DNA of 64,000 nt from Pseudomonadota bacterium (GTDB lineage: Bacteria; Chloroflexota; UBA6077; JAJPHF01). Shown one piece after another: positions 9,174 through 17,485 of the stretch (positions within the stretch are counted from its first letter, which is position 1; every line of letters begins with the position of its first letter). The notes under the pieces were generated by a model. The model searched no databases. It was not told the origin of the DNA and saw nothing but the letters and a program-made list of their open reading frames with translations. The stretch is from positions 1 through 64,000 of the forward strand of contig JAJPHF010000176.1 in the NCBI GenBank assembly GCA_021325365.1, read 5' to 3'. The position numbers and the translations under genes are program-made.

Positions 9174-9708
9174 GGGGCGCCTCCTCGCGGGCGGATGGGG
9201 GCGGCACGACGTCGAAGGCGCCGGCGGCGCGGAGCGCCGCGCGCGCCTCGTCGGCGTGGCCGGCGGTTCGGCGCACCAGCACGCCCAGATAACCCTCGGT
9301 TATGCGTGGATCGTACGGCGTGGGGCGAAAGTCGGGCAGGCGCGACTCGAAGAGCGCGCCCAGGAAGGTGAAGATGAGGGCGCCCAGCATGGTGCCCTCG
9401 TAGAGGACGTTGATCATCGGCGGGATCGACAGAATCGGCTTGCCGCCGGTGACCAGCGGGAACGAGAACTGCGTCGCGATCGTGAGCAGCAGGCCCACGG
9501 CGAAGCCGCACGCCGCGCCGACGAACGGGAAGACGTACAGGCGGTGGCGGACCGGCTCCTCCCCGAAGGCGCCCTCGGGGTAGGGGCTGTCGGTCAGCAC
9601 CGCCAGGTCGTGCCCCGTGAAGCCCGCGGCGCGCAGGCGGTCGAGCGCCGCCGCCACGTCGTCGGGCCGCTCGAACAGGCCGAGCACCGCGCCAGTCTCG
9701 TCTGCCAT
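9151..9708 (-). CDS. actD: ActD: DUF3341-type membrane subunit of alternative complex III
   Basis: The 185-residue product starts MADETGAVLGLFERPDDVAAAL, a cytoplasmic domain typical of DUF3341/ActD. Two transmembrane helices follow (FPFVGAACGFAVGLLLTIATQ and MLGALIFTFLGALFES). The conserved segment PLVTGGKPILSIPP lies between them. The ATG at 9708 follows GGGGGACG; an in-frame ATG nine codons upstream is less likely. The gene lies between ActC and ActE on the minus strand and structurally links the ACIII membrane subunits. Confidence 0.92.
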   Translation of the reverse strand: MADETGAVLGLFERPDDVAAALDRLRAAGFTGHDLAVLTDSPYPEGAFGEEPVRHRLYVFPFVGAACGFAVGLLLTIATQFSFPLVTGGKPILSIPPMINVLYEGTMLGALIFTFLGALFESRLPDFRPTPYDPRITEGYLGVLVRRTAGHADEARAALRAAGAFDVVPPPSAREEAPRALAAQR

Positions 9709-9749
9709 ACGTCCCCCGGTAGCGCGAGAGATCACGGCTTAGCGCCGGA

Positions 9750-11123
9750 TCAGTCGTGAATGGCGGCCGGCACCTCGCGCCGGCCCACCTGGACCTCCTG
9801 GGAGTTCACCTGCCCCTCCTTCACGTCCCACAGCGGGATGATGGGGAAGACTTTGGCGAACAGCAGCAGCCCGAAGGAGGCCAGGGCGAAGGAGCCGATG
9901 GTAATCACGTACTCGATGACCTGTGGCTGGTAGGGCGGCGACCAGGTGTAGACGAAGGGCTGCTTCACCGACAGCGGGGTGACGACCAGGATGTAGCGCT
10001 CGAGGAACATGCCGACGTTCACCGAGATGGAGAGCCAGAACATAAGCGATACGTTGCGGCGGCAGCGGCGCGAGAACCAGAACGGCAGCGGGATGATCAG
10101 CGCGGTCAGCACCTGGATGAACAGCAGAATGTTGGTGGGCGGCTGGGTGAGCCGCAGCTCCCAGATGCTCACCTCGACCGGGTCGCGCGCGAACAGGCCG
10201 AAGTAGAAGTCCATCAGGAAGAAGAACAAGTACCCGAACCACACGACGAGCTGCAGGCGGCCGATCGTGTCGAAGTGCTGGAGGGTGATGTACTTGTCGA
10301 GGTGCAGGAAGCGGCGCAGGATGATCATCGTCGTCACGACGGCTGCCACGCCGGAGTGGACGGCGCCGATGACGAAGTAGGGCGCAAGGATCGTCGAGTG
10401 CCAGCCGGGCTGGATCGCCATGGCGAAGTCCCAGGCCACGATGGAGTGGACCGAGACGAAGACCGGCAGGATGAGCGCCGAGAGCAGAATGCCCGCCGTG
10501 AGCTGGAGCCGCCACTGGCGGGCGGAGCCGTGGAAGCCGAGCGCCAGCGCGCGGTAGACGTGGTGGCGCAAGCCCGTCGAGCGGTCGCGCGCTACGGCCA
10601 GGTCGGGCAGCAGGTCGACGAAGACGAACAGCGCCGTGCCCGTCAGGTAGGTGACGATGGCGCTGGGATCCCAGATGAGCGCCGAGCGCACGTCGGGCCA
10701 GATGCCGCGCGTGAAGTCGTAGGGGAACGCCCAGTAGGCCGTGCGCCAGAGCCGACCCGTGTGGATGAGGGGGAACATCGCCGCGGTGATGAGGGAGAAG
10801 ATCGCCAGCACCTCGGCGCAGCGCGTGATCGGCCGCCGCCACTCGGCCTGGGTGAGCCGCAGGATGGCCGAGATCATGACGCCCGCGTGGCTGATCCCGA
10901 CCCAGAAGACGAAGTGCGTGATGAAGATCGTCCAGTACTGGACATTGGTGTAGCCGAGCAGCTGCAGCCCGAACAGCACCAGCAGCCCGACGCTGCCGAC
11001 AAAGGCCGACACCAGGAGCCCGAGCACGCCGGCCGCGATCCAGAACCAGAGCGGCGTGTGCAGCACGAAGCCGAGCAGGTCGTGGTCGATCCGCCTGGCC
11101 GACAGCGCCTGGCGCTCTTGCAT
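9750..11123 (-). CDS. actC: ActC: NrfD/PsrC-like quinol-site membrane subunit of ACIII
   Basis: The 457-residue protein has about ten transmembrane helices and the typical NrfD/PsrC features FGLQLLGYTNVQYWTIFITHFVFWVGISHAG, HTGRLWR and DVRSALIWDPSAI. The family oxidises menaquinol at the outer side and sends electrons to the Fe-S subunit. The ATG at 11123 is preceded by GGAGGAGATT; the much longer in-frame extension overlaps the preceding gene in another frame and is rejected. It is followed by ActD and preceded by a second NrfD-like gene. Confidence 0.93.
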   Translation of the reverse strand: MQERQALSARRIDHDLLGFVLHTPLWFWIAAGVLGLLVSAFVGSVGLLVLFGLQLLGYTNVQYWTIFITHFVFWVGISHAGVMISAILRLTQAEWRRPITRCAEVLAIFSLITAAMFPLIHTGRLWRTAYWAFPYDFTRGIWPDVRSALIWDPSAIVTYLTGTALFVFVDLLPDLAVARDRSTGLRHHVYRALALGFHGSARQWRLQLTAGILLSALILPVFVSVHSIVAWDFAMAIQPGWHSTILAPYFVIGAVHSGVAAVVTTMIILRRFLHLDKYITLQHFDTIGRLQLVVWFGYLFFFLMDFYFGLFARDPVEVSIWELRLTQPPTNILLFIQVLTALIIPLPFWFSRRCRRNVSLMFWLSISVNVGMFLERYILVVTPLSVKQPFVYTWSPPYQPQVIEYVITIGSFALASFGLLLFAKVFPIIPLWDVKEGQVNSQEVQVGRREVPAAIHD

Positions 11124-11151
11124 GCTGGCGAATCTCCTCCGGTGAGCCCAC

Positions 11152-12483
11152 CTAACTGGGCTTGGCGATGACGGCGACCTTGGTGCGGATGTACTCCCGC
11201 TCGACGCGCAGCAGCCGGTCGCGGCGGTACTCCCAGAGCGAGACAGCCGGCACGAGCCGCAGCGCGAGCAGGTAGAGCAGCAGCACGGCCGCCGGCATGC
11301 CGAGCACAACCAGCACGTCGAGCAGGCCCGGCAGGTGCATGGGCGGCAGGTCGCCCTGCCCCTGGCCCACCGGCCCGGCCACTTGCCAGGCCGCCACGTA
11401 CATCCGCACGCGGTCGGCCAGCACGCCGACGAGGACGATGGCCGCGGCGACCGTGGCGCCCTTGATGTTGCCGCGGATCGGGTTCCACAGGAGCAGCAGG
11501 AACGGCACGACGCAGCAGAGCCCGAAAGCAAGCGCGAACGGCACGACGTAGGAGCGGAACATCAACAGCCCGAGCAGCCACTGCTCGCGGGGCTGCCGCC
11601 CGTACCAGTAGGTCAGGAACTCGCACCAGGTGAAGTAGAAGAAGAGCAGCGCCAGCGACAGCAGCAGCTTCGCCGCCGCGTGGAACTGGTCGCGGGTGAC
11701 GTACCGCTCCAGCCCGCCCCAGCGCCGCGCGACGGCGAGCGCCAGGATCGTCGTGGCGATACCGCCCTCGAACGCCGAGACGACGTGGTAGGGGGGGATC
11801 ACGGCGCTTTGCCAGCCCGGCACCAGGCTCATCGCCAGGTCGGTGGAGACGACCAGGTTGACGAAGCCCCAGAGCAGCACGTACAGCGCCCCGAGCGCCT
11901 TCACGCCCAGGTCGAGGACATCCCAGCGGCGCAGAGTGCCGGTCCAGCCGAGCGCCAGCCCGCCCGCGCGCGCCCGCCGCGCGTCGCGAGCCGCGGCCAG
12001 GTCCGGCAGGCCGGTCACGTAGACCAGCGCCAGACCGGCGAGCGTCAGGCCGATTACGGCGACGGCGTCCCACAGGCCGGGCGCGCCGGGCCAGTTGAGC
12101 CAGATGCTCGGGCGGTCGCGCCAGTCGGGTAGCTGCGTCAGCAGCAGCACCAGGAGCGGGGCCGCCACCAGGCCGCCGACGGCGAACAGGTCGGCGACAC
12201 GCCGCAGGGGGATGCCCCAGTAGCCGCGCGCCAGGCGCGAGGTGAAGGCCAGCGGCGGCGCGGCCAGCGCCGTCGAGAGCAAGAAGGCAAGCATTGCGGC
12301 GGTATAGCCCCACTTGGCGCGCGGCTCGGCGCCGCCGGCCGCCAGCACCACCAGCGCCGCGACGCCCGCCGCCGTCAGAATCGCCAGCACGAGCACGGCG
12401 CCCCAGTAGGCCGCCCCGCCCGGGGGGCGGCCGACCAGATCGTGCGCGGCCTCGCGCGGCGTGACCGTTGGTAGCTCGGCCAT
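11152..12483 (-). CDS. Second NrfD/PsrC-like membrane subunit of ACIII (ActF-like)
   Basis: The 443-residue protein has about ten transmembrane helices (LFAVGGLVAAPLLVLLLTQLPDWRDRPSIWLNWP, and later FFYFTWCEFLTYWYGRQPREQWLL). It is the second, diverged NrfD-like subunit found in all ACIII complexes; by family analogy it matches ActF. The operon position directly after the Fe-S subunit differs from the canonical ActABCDEF order. The ATG at 12483 is preceded by GGATCGGAGAGG. An open extension up to 12726 is only translation of the GGGAGAGGG repeats (TPTLSQGERERGG) and is not coding. Confidence 0.88.
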   Translation of the reverse strand: MAELPTVTPREAAHDLVGRPPGGAAYWGAVLVLAILTAAGVAALVVLAAGGAEPRAKWGYTAAMLAFLLSTALAAPPLAFTSRLARGYWGIPLRRVADLFAVGGLVAAPLLVLLLTQLPDWRDRPSIWLNWPGAPGLWDAVAVIGLTLAGLALVYVTGLPDLAAARDARRARAGGLALGWTGTLRRWDVLDLGVKALGALYVLLWGFVNLVVSTDLAMSLVPGWQSAVIPPYHVVSAFEGGIATTILALAVARRWGGLERYVTRDQFHAAAKLLLSLALLFFYFTWCEFLTYWYGRQPREQWLLGLLMFRSYVVPFALAFGLCCVVPFLLLLWNPIRGNIKGATVAAAIVLVGVLADRVRMYVAAWQVAGPVGQGQGDLPPMHLPGLLDVLVVLGMPAAVLLLYLLALRLVPAVSLWEYRRDRLLRVEREYIRTKVAVIAKPS

Positions 12484-12539
12484 CCTCTCCGATCCTCGCG
12501 CGCTGTTCCCTCGCTCTAAGAGAAAGGGACGGGGGAGGG

Positions 12540-12712
12540 ACGCCCTCCCCATCGTTCTCCGTCTCCCTCTCGGAGAGGGTCGGGAGGCGGGCGGTTTTTC
12601 CCTTTCCCCCTCGCTCCCTCTCCCCCTGGGGGCGGGTCGGGGGGAGGGCGTTCTTTCCTTTCCCCCTCGCTCCCTCTCCCCCTGGGAGAGGGTTGGGGTG
12701 AGGGCGTCCTCA
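12540..12712. repeat. Tandem and inverted GGGAGAGGG repeat cluster inside the ACIII operon
   Basis: The 226-bp gap between ActB2 and the NrfD-like gene is filled by three related units of about 56 bp. A 29-bp segment (from CTTTCCCCCTCG to CCCTGGG) at 12602-12630 is repeated exactly at 12658-12686. Each unit contains CCCTCTCC...GGGAGAGGG-type palindromes. In the operon's direction it forms several hairpins that may alter mRNA stability or expression of the downstream subunits. Confidence 0.85.
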
Positions 12713-13492
12713 GCCGGCCGGCTCACCCGGCTGCCGCGGCAGGTTCGGGTCCACCTTCTTCAGATAGACCACCGATGGCTGCGTGCCCCGGTCGGCGAGC
12801 AGGTCGTAGGCGCGCGCGTCTTGGGCCAGGCGGTTGATGCGGCTGTTCGGGTCCTTCCAGTTGCCGAAGACGAGGGCGTCGGTGGGGCACGCCTGGACGC
12901 ACGCGGTCTGTAGCTCGCCGTCCTGCACCGTGCGCCCGGCGTTGGCCGCCTCGCGCTTCGCGCGATTGAGGCGCTGAATGCAGAAGGTACACTTCTCGAT
13001 CACGCCGTTCGTGCGCACGGTCACGTCGGGGTTGAGCTGCGACGCGAGCGGCTCCGGCCACTCCGGGTTCCAGAAATTGAAGAAGCGCACGTTGTACGGG
13101 CAGTTGTTGCCACAGTAGCGCGTGCCGATGCAGCGGTTGTAGACCTGGAGGTTCAGCCCGTCGGGGCTGTGGACCGTCGCGTAGACCGGGCAGACCGGCT
13201 CGCAGGGCGCGTTCGCGCAGTGCTGGCAGAGCACGGGCAGGTAGCGGGCCTTCACGTTCGGGAACTCGCCCTCCCAGTAGCGCTCGATGCGGATCCACTC
13301 CTTGGCGCGGTGCTCGTGGAAGCGCCGCTCCTCGTTGATCGGCACGTTGTTCTCGGCCTGGCAGGCGACGACGCAGGCCTGGCAGCCGGTGCAGCGGTCG
13401 ATGTCGATCACCATGCCCCAATGGTAGTTGTCGTTCAGGCCCGGCGTGACGCTCGGCGTCGGCGTGGCGGGCTGCTGCGCCTGCTGCGACAT
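12710..13492 (-). CDS. actB2: ActB2: four-cluster Fe-S subunit of split ActB
   Basis: The 260-residue ferredoxin-like protein has 15 cysteines in four groups: Cys34/37/40/44 (CTGCQACVVAC), Cys89/92/97/101, Cys121/127/131 with Cys168/171, and Cys198/202. Fifteen ligands fit three [4Fe-4S] clusters and one [3Fe-4S] cluster, as known for the ActB Fe-S domain. The ATG at 13492 follows GGGGGAGAGCG; an upstream in-frame ATG at 13537 lacks this spacing. In most bacteria this is the C-terminal domain of ActB; here it is a separate gene following ActB1, as in the Chloroflexus respiratory ACIII cluster. It should carry electrons from the NrfD-like quinol site to the hemes. Confidence 0.95.
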   Translation of the reverse strand: MSQQAQQPATPTPSVTPGLNDNYHWGMVIDIDRCTGCQACVVACQAENNVPINEERRFHEHRAKEWIRIERYWEGEFPNVKARYLPVLCQHCANAPCEPVCPVYATVHSPDGLNLQVYNRCIGTRYCGNNCPYNVRFFNFWNPEWPEPLASQLNPDVTVRTNGVIEKCTFCIQRLNRAKREAANAGRTVQDGELQTACVQACPTDALVFGNWKDPNSRINRLAQDARAYDLLADRGTQPSVVYLKKVDPNLPRQPGEPAG

Positions 13493-13546
13493 CGCGCTCT
13501 CCCCCCGCGCCCCCGCGGCGCGCGGCCCTTTCTGCAAGCCGTGGGC

Positions 13547-13621
13547 CTAGGCACTTGGCCAGGGATAGTGTGTCTGTTTGGCTTCGGCAAACAGACACAC
13601 TCGCCGGGGCCGGCAGCTTAG
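13547..13621. repeat. Hairpin repeat family H, copy 1 (75 bp)
   Basis: The element runs from CTAGGC to GCTTAG. A 14-bp perfect stem (13567-13580 with 13588-13601, AGTGTGTCTGTTTG) has a 7-base loop that can close further as C(TTCG)G. The outer blocks CACTTGGCCAGGGATAG and GGCCGGCAGCTTAG match copy 2 at 24113-24187 (inverted), and the right end matches copy 3 at 30183-30255. It lies between ActB1 and ActB2, and its right end overlaps the ActB1 stop codon TAA. Confidence 0.88.
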
Positions 13622-15918
13622 GCTTCTCGCGTCACCTGTATGACCTGTTCGTCGGGCAGCTGGTAGGCGGGCACCGTCCCCTCGTGCTTCGGCACGCCGA
13701 CGTGGCGGCCGGTCGGCGTCAGGCGCACGCGCGTCGCGCCGTAGGCCAGGGCGCCGGTCGCCTGGTCGGCCAGCGGTGCGAGCAAGTCGAGCGGGTTTAC
13801 GCCGCGTCCCCGCGCCCAGCGCCCGTAGGCGGCGTGGCCCTGGCCGAGCGGCAGCGCCAGCACGTCCGGCGGCGCCGCCGGGTGGACGTACACGGGCACC
13901 TCGACGCGCCCGTTCGGCGATTCGATCGCCACGACGTCGCCCTCGGCGAGGCCGAGGCGCGCGGCCACCCGCGGGTTCACCTCGACCCAGGTCTGCCACA
14001 CGACCGTGGTCGTCGGATCGGGCGTGGCCTGGAGCCACGGCAGGTGAGCCGTCTCGCCGTGGCCCAGGGTGTTGTGTGGGAACACCACCAGGGCGTAGGG
14101 ATAGTCGCCGGCGCCCGCGACCTGCGGGGTGCCGAGCCCTGCCGCGAGCGCGGCCACATTACCCGCGCCGGGGCCGGTCGGCGTGGGCGGGCTGGTCGTC
14201 CACCAGCCGCCCTGTTGCAAGAGCTGCACCCAGAAGCGCTCGAAGTCGGGCGCCTGGACGTTGCCGCCGCTCTGCCCTTGCAGTGTCCGCGCGCCGTCGC
14301 GCAGCACGTCCTGAAAGGTGGCCCAGGGCAGGGCGGCCCGCAGCGCCCCGCCAAGCTGGTCCGCCACGCCGAGCAGCACGTCGGCGAAGCCGCGCGTGTC
14401 GTACAGCGGCGCGACGACCGGCTGCTGGATGGTGAGCGTCGCGTAGCCGGGCGCGGGGTCGGGCACGGCGCTGCCCCAATCTTCGAGCGGCAGGTGGGCC
14501 GGCAGCACGAGGTCGGCCAGCAGCGTCGTCTCGTCGAGGAAGCTGGAGAAGCTGACGATGAACGGCGCTTGCAGCAGCGCGTCGCGGAAGCCGAGCGCCG
14601 CGGGCAGCCCGTAGACCGGATTCGCGTCCGCCACGAGCACGACGGGCGCCTGACCGCCGTGCAGGCTGGCGACGAGCGCCTGCCAGTCGGCCAGGCGGCT
14701 GGGCGGCGTGCTGGCAGGCACGTCGGGCAGGGGAGGCGCGGGATTGGGCAGGATGCCCCCCGCGCGGCCCAGCGCGCCGACCAGCAGGTTCAGCGCCAGG
14801 ACTGCGCTGAGCGTCGCCGTGCCGTTCGTCTGGGCGCCCGTCTGGCCGCCGCCGAGCGCCAGGCTGGGCGCCCGCGTGGCGAAGTCACGCGCGAGCCCGC
14901 GGATGCGGTCGGCCGCCACGCCCGTCGCGTCGGCCACGCGCTCGGGCGCGTAGGCCGCGAGCGCGCCGGCGCTCAGGCCGGCCGCGCTGCCCGCCGCCAG
15001 CCCCTCGCTCAGGATCACCTGGGCCAGGCTGAGCGCCAGCAGCCCCTCGCTGCCCGGATGGACGTAGACCCACTCGTCGGCGTTCGCGGCGGTGCCCGAG
15101 AAGTGCGGCCCGACGTGGGCCAGGTAGCCGCGGGGGCGCCCCTGGCGGGGCGCGAACGTGCCCACGCTGTAGTCGCCCTGGCGGAAGCGGCCGTACTGCA
15201 CGCCGTACTGCACGGGCGAGAGCCAGGTGTCGAGGAAGTTGGCCCCGAAGGACAAGACGTACTGCGCGTTGGCGACGTCGAAGTGGGGCAGCCGCGGCAG
15301 GCCCAGCACGTCGCTCACGGCGCGGCGCAGCGGGGCCTCGCCGAACAGGTCGAGCATCAGCCACTGGGCGCCTGCGGCGCGGGTGAAGCGGTCGATTACC
15401 AGCGCGCGGTGGCCGCTCGTCGGCCCGGTCAGCAGCGCCAGCCGCGGCCCGGCCCCGCCGCCGGCGCCGCGCAGCCGGTCCACGAGCTGCGCCAGCCCCT
15501 GGTCCCAGCCGATCGGCGCGAAGCCGCCGCCCCGCGCGCCGGCGCGGACGAGCGGCCCTTGCACGCGGTCCGGGTGGTACTGGGCCTGCACGGCGGCCTG
15601 GCCGCGCGCGCAGAGCTTGCCCTGGTTCACCGGGTGGTCCGGCGTGCCCTCGACCTTCCGGGCGCGGCCGTCGATCACGCGGACGATGCTGCCGCAGCCG
15701 GCGCCGCAGCCGCGGCAGGCCGTGGCGTACCAGTTCTCGTACGCCGACAGCAGGTCCTCCGCGAGCAGGACGCGGCTCTGTGCCTGCAGCTCACGCTGCG
15801 GCACCTGGCAGCCCGTGAACATCACCGCGCCCACGCTCGTGCCGGCCAGCGCCTGCAAGAACTGGCGGCGCGAGAGCCCGCCGAGCGCCTCGCCGCCGGC
15901 GGCCGCGGGACCCGTCAT
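13618..15918 (-). CDS. actB1: ActB1: molybdopterin-oxidoreductase-fold subunit of split ActB
   Basis: The 766-residue protein begins with a twin-arginine signal (LSRRQFLQALAGTSVG) ending in a possible lipobox Cys37, so it faces the outside. It has the fold order of the molybdopterin oxidoreductase family, including a C-terminal dinucleotide-binding-like domain (ARLGLAEGDVVAIESPNGRVEVPV). An N-terminal motif C68-x2-C71-x3-C75-x27-C103 is intact. In studied ACIII the equivalent domain carries no molybdenum cofactor and is structural; that is family knowledge, not visible here. The stop codon lies in the right end of hairpin repeat H copy 1. The 1014-codon open frame on the opposite strand is a GC artefact. 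Confidence 0.92.
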   Translation of the reverse strand: MTGPAAAGGEALGGLSRRQFLQALAGTSVGAVMFTGCQVPQRELQAQSRVLLAEDLLSAYENWYATACRGCGAGCGSIVRVIDGRARKVEGTPDHPVNQGKLCARGQAAVQAQYHPDRVQGPLVRAGARGGGFAPIGWDQGLAQLVDRLRGAGGGAGPRLALLTGPTSGHRALVIDRFTRAAGAQWLMLDLFGEAPLRRAVSDVLGLPRLPHFDVANAQYVLSFGANFLDTWLSPVQYGVQYGRFRQGDYSVGTFAPRQGRPRGYLAHVGPHFSGTAANADEWVYVHPGSEGLLALSLAQVILSEGLAAGSAAGLSAGALAAYAPERVADATGVAADRIRGLARDFATRAPSLALGGGQTGAQTNGTATLSAVLALNLLVGALGRAGGILPNPAPPLPDVPASTPPSRLADWQALVASLHGGQAPVVLVADANPVYGLPAALGFRDALLQAPFIVSFSSFLDETTLLADLVLPAHLPLEDWGSAVPDPAPGYATLTIQQPVVAPLYDTRGFADVLLGVADQLGGALRAALPWATFQDVLRDGARTLQGQSGGNVQAPDFERFWVQLLQQGGWWTTSPPTPTGPGAGNVAALAAGLGTPQVAGAGDYPYALVVFPHNTLGHGETAHLPWLQATPDPTTTVVWQTWVEVNPRVAARLGLAEGDVVAIESPNGRVEVPVYVHPAAPPDVLALPLGQGHAAYGRWARGRGVNPLDLLAPLADQATGALAYGATRVRLTPTGRHVGVPKHEGTVPAYQLPDEQVIQVTREA

Positions 15919-15948
15919 GGCCTCTCCTCGTCCGAGCGCCTAGATCTT

Positions 15949-15989
15949 CTGCCCGGGATGGTGCGGCGCTGCTGCGCCCTCCCGGGCAG
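15949..15989 (-). other. Intra-operon hairpin between ActA and ActB1
   Basis: A 10-bp perfect stem (CTGCCCGGGA 15949-15958 with 15980-15989) encloses a GC-rich 21-base loop. It occupies the gap between the ActA stop and the ActB1 start. It could adjust the ratio of ActA to downstream subunits. It does not share the ends of repeat family H. Confidence 0.6.
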
Positions 15990-15999
15990 GCTCACCCGC

Positions 16000-16518
16000 T
16001 CAGTAGTGGCAGGTGCCGCATTCCGTGGGCGCCCCCGTCTGGCGGTGGCAGTCCACGCAGTCGGTCATGTTCAGGGGCCGGACCTGGTGGACCTGGCCCA
16101 TCTGCTGCACGTCGCCGTGGCAGGTCGTACACGACACGCCGGCCTGGATGTGCGGGAAGTGCGAGAACCGCGTGTGGTCCGGCAGGCGGTGGATGCGCGA
16201 CCAGTCGATCGGCGTCTGCGCCATCCAGGCCTGCCGCACCTTCTCGATCTCGGGCACGCCCTGGCCGATCACGCCGTGGCAGAACATGCACTGCTGCAAG
16301 TCAGGGTAGCCCGCCGACACACCGGTGGCGGCCGTCCGGTGGCAGAACGTGCAGTCCAGGTTGGCCGCCTGAGTGTGGATCTTGTGGTCGAAATAGACCG
16401 GCTGCGCGGCTACCGCGTGGGGCTGGCTGGTGAGCAACCAGGGCACGGCCACGCTGATGAAGAACACGAACCCGGCCAGCACGAGCGCCGGCACCGCGAT
16501 CAGCGGCACACGGCGCAT
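16000..16518 (-). CDS. actA: ActA: pentaheme cytochrome c of alternative complex III
   Basis: The 172-residue protein has one N-terminal membrane anchor (LIAVPALVLAGFVFFISVAVPWLL) and five CxxCH heme motifs: CTFCH, CMFCH, CTTCH, CVDCH and CGTCH. Extra histidines (FDHKIHT, HFPHIQ, QVHQV) supply distal ligands. This matches the pentaheme ActA subunit, which takes electrons from the Fe-S subunit and passes them to ActE or an external carrier. The ATG at 16518 nearly abuts the stop of the upstream small membrane gene (CTA at 16520-16522). Confidence 0.95.
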   Translation of the reverse strand: MRRVPLIAVPALVLAGFVFFISVAVPWLLTSQPHAVAAQPVYFDHKIHTQAANLDCTFCHRTAATGVSAGYPDLQQCMFCHGVIGQGVPEIEKVRQAWMAQTPIDWSRIHRLPDHTRFSHFPHIQAGVSCTTCHGDVQQMGQVHQVRPLNMTDCVDCHRQTGAPTECGTCHY

Positions 16519-16519
16519 C

Positions 16520-16813
16520 CTAGATGCTCCACCGCGGATAGATCTGCTGCAGCACGCCCACCGCTAGTATCAGCCCGCGGACGAACGCGTACAGCGTAAG
16601 CGCCAGGGCGACCGCGGACAGCGGGTACAGCACGCGGCGGTAGGCGCCCAGCTCCGCGGGCGCGTCCTCCGACATGACCAGCGACGGGAGCACGGCGTGG
16701 GCCAGCAAGAAGGCGAACGCCGTGGTTAGCGCCAGGCCGATAAAGGCGTACAGGTAGATCATGGCCTGTGCGACCCGCGCCCACTGCTCGGGGCCAACGC
16801 TCGCCGGCTCCAT
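16520..16813 (-). CDS. Small membrane protein of the ACIII operon
   Basis: The 97-residue protein has three predicted transmembrane helices (MIYLYAFIGLALTTAFAFLLAH, VLYPLSAVALALTLYAFVRGL and ILAVGVLQQIY). The ATG at 16813 (MEPASVGPEQWARV) follows GGGAGGACGG at suitable spacing. It sits between the leading cytochrome c gene and ActA. Additional small membrane subunits (such as ActG) are known in Chloroflexus ACIII, so this may be a subunit or assembly helper; equivalence is not proven. Confidence 0.75.
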   Translation of the reverse strand: MEPASVGPEQWARVAQAMIYLYAFIGLALTTAFAFLLAHAVLPSLVMSEDAPAELGAYRRVLYPLSAVALALTLYAFVRGLILAVGVLQQIYPRWSI

Positions 16814-16863
16814 GCTGCCTGCCGTCCTCCCTGCTGTCCACGCGGACCACCGGGCCACGCGGC

Positions 16864-17343
16864 TCAGCGGAGCACGTTGTAGGGCTGGCTGTAGAGAAAC
16901 GCCGTCAGGTCCTGCGCTTCCTGCGTGGTCAGTCCCAGGCGCGGCATCCGCGCGTCGGGCTTCAGCGCGGATGGATCGAGCAGCCACCGCGTCAGCGTGT
17001 CCGGCGACATCGGCAGCGTCTCGCCCGCCAGGGTCGGTCGCAGCGTCACGTTCGTCAGGTTTGGCCCCGCCACACCGGCGGCGCCCGCCAGCCCGTACAG
17101 CGTGTGGCAGCCGCCGCAGCCCTTGGCGCTGAAGAGCTGCCGTCCCGTCGTGGGGTTGCCCGCGACGTTGGGCGCTGGCGTGAGCGCCACCTGTGGCGCC
17201 GTCGCGCTCGGCGGCTGGGGCGGCACCCCCTGGGCGCCCGCCGGGGCGCACGCGGTGCTCGCGAGCAGGGCCAGCAGGGTTGCGATCTGCCAGCGCGTAC
17301 TCGTTCTCCTCCACGCAACGCTCCGAGCAACCCTGATCGGCAA
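16864..17343 (-). CDS. Cytochrome c lipoprotein leading the ACIII operon
   Basis: The protein has a lipoprotein-type leader (IATLLALLASTAC) and a single class I cytochrome c domain. The heme motif is CGGCH and a methionine ligand candidate lies in DARMPRLGL. The C-terminal helix QEAQDLTAFLYSQPYN is typical. The start is uncertain: no ATG or GTG with a good ribosome site lies near the leader, and a TTG at 17343 is used here; an open frame continues to 17634. The likely role is electron transfer between ACIII and the caa3 oxidase encoded on the other side of the divergent region. Confidence 0.75.
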   Translation of the reverse strand: MPIRVARSVAWRRTSTRWQIATLLALLASTACAPAGAQGVPPQPPSATAPQVALTPAPNVAGNPTTGRQLFSAKGCGGCHTLYGLAGAAGVAGPNLTNVTLRPTLAGETLPMSPDTLTRWLLDPSALKPDARMPRLGLTTQEAQDLTAFLYSQPYNVLR

Positions 17344-17485
17344 TCCGCGGCCGGCCGGGCGCCAGTCCCGTGCAAGGTCCGTGCCGCAACTTGGGCGCCG
17401 CGGCTGGGGACGGCCGGGCACCCCGCGTTTTCTAAAGGCTTCCTTATGAAGAACGATCAGGGGGTGGCTCCTCCGATGATCCCGC

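Noticed and set aside
12540..12712. CRISPR-like array
   Set aside because: The units are palindromic and nearly identical throughout, with no unique spacers and no cas genes in the window.
12484..12726. N-terminal extension of the NrfD-like subunit
   Set aside because: The extra residues are the translation of the GGGAGAGGG repeats, and a good ribosome site precedes the ATG at 12483.
13618..15918. Active molybdenum oxidoreductase (for example formate dehydrogenase or polysulfide reductase)
   Set aside because: The operon context (ActA pentaheme, ActD, ActE and two NrfD-like genes) identifies it as the ACIII ActB1 domain, which is known to lack the molybdenum cofactor.
13555..16599. 1014-codon plus-strand open frame over ActA/ActB1
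   Set aside because: It is antisense to two genes with clear heme and molybdopterin-fold motifs. Its translation is Arg/Gly/Ala-rich without domain signatures, a common artefact in GC-rich DNA.
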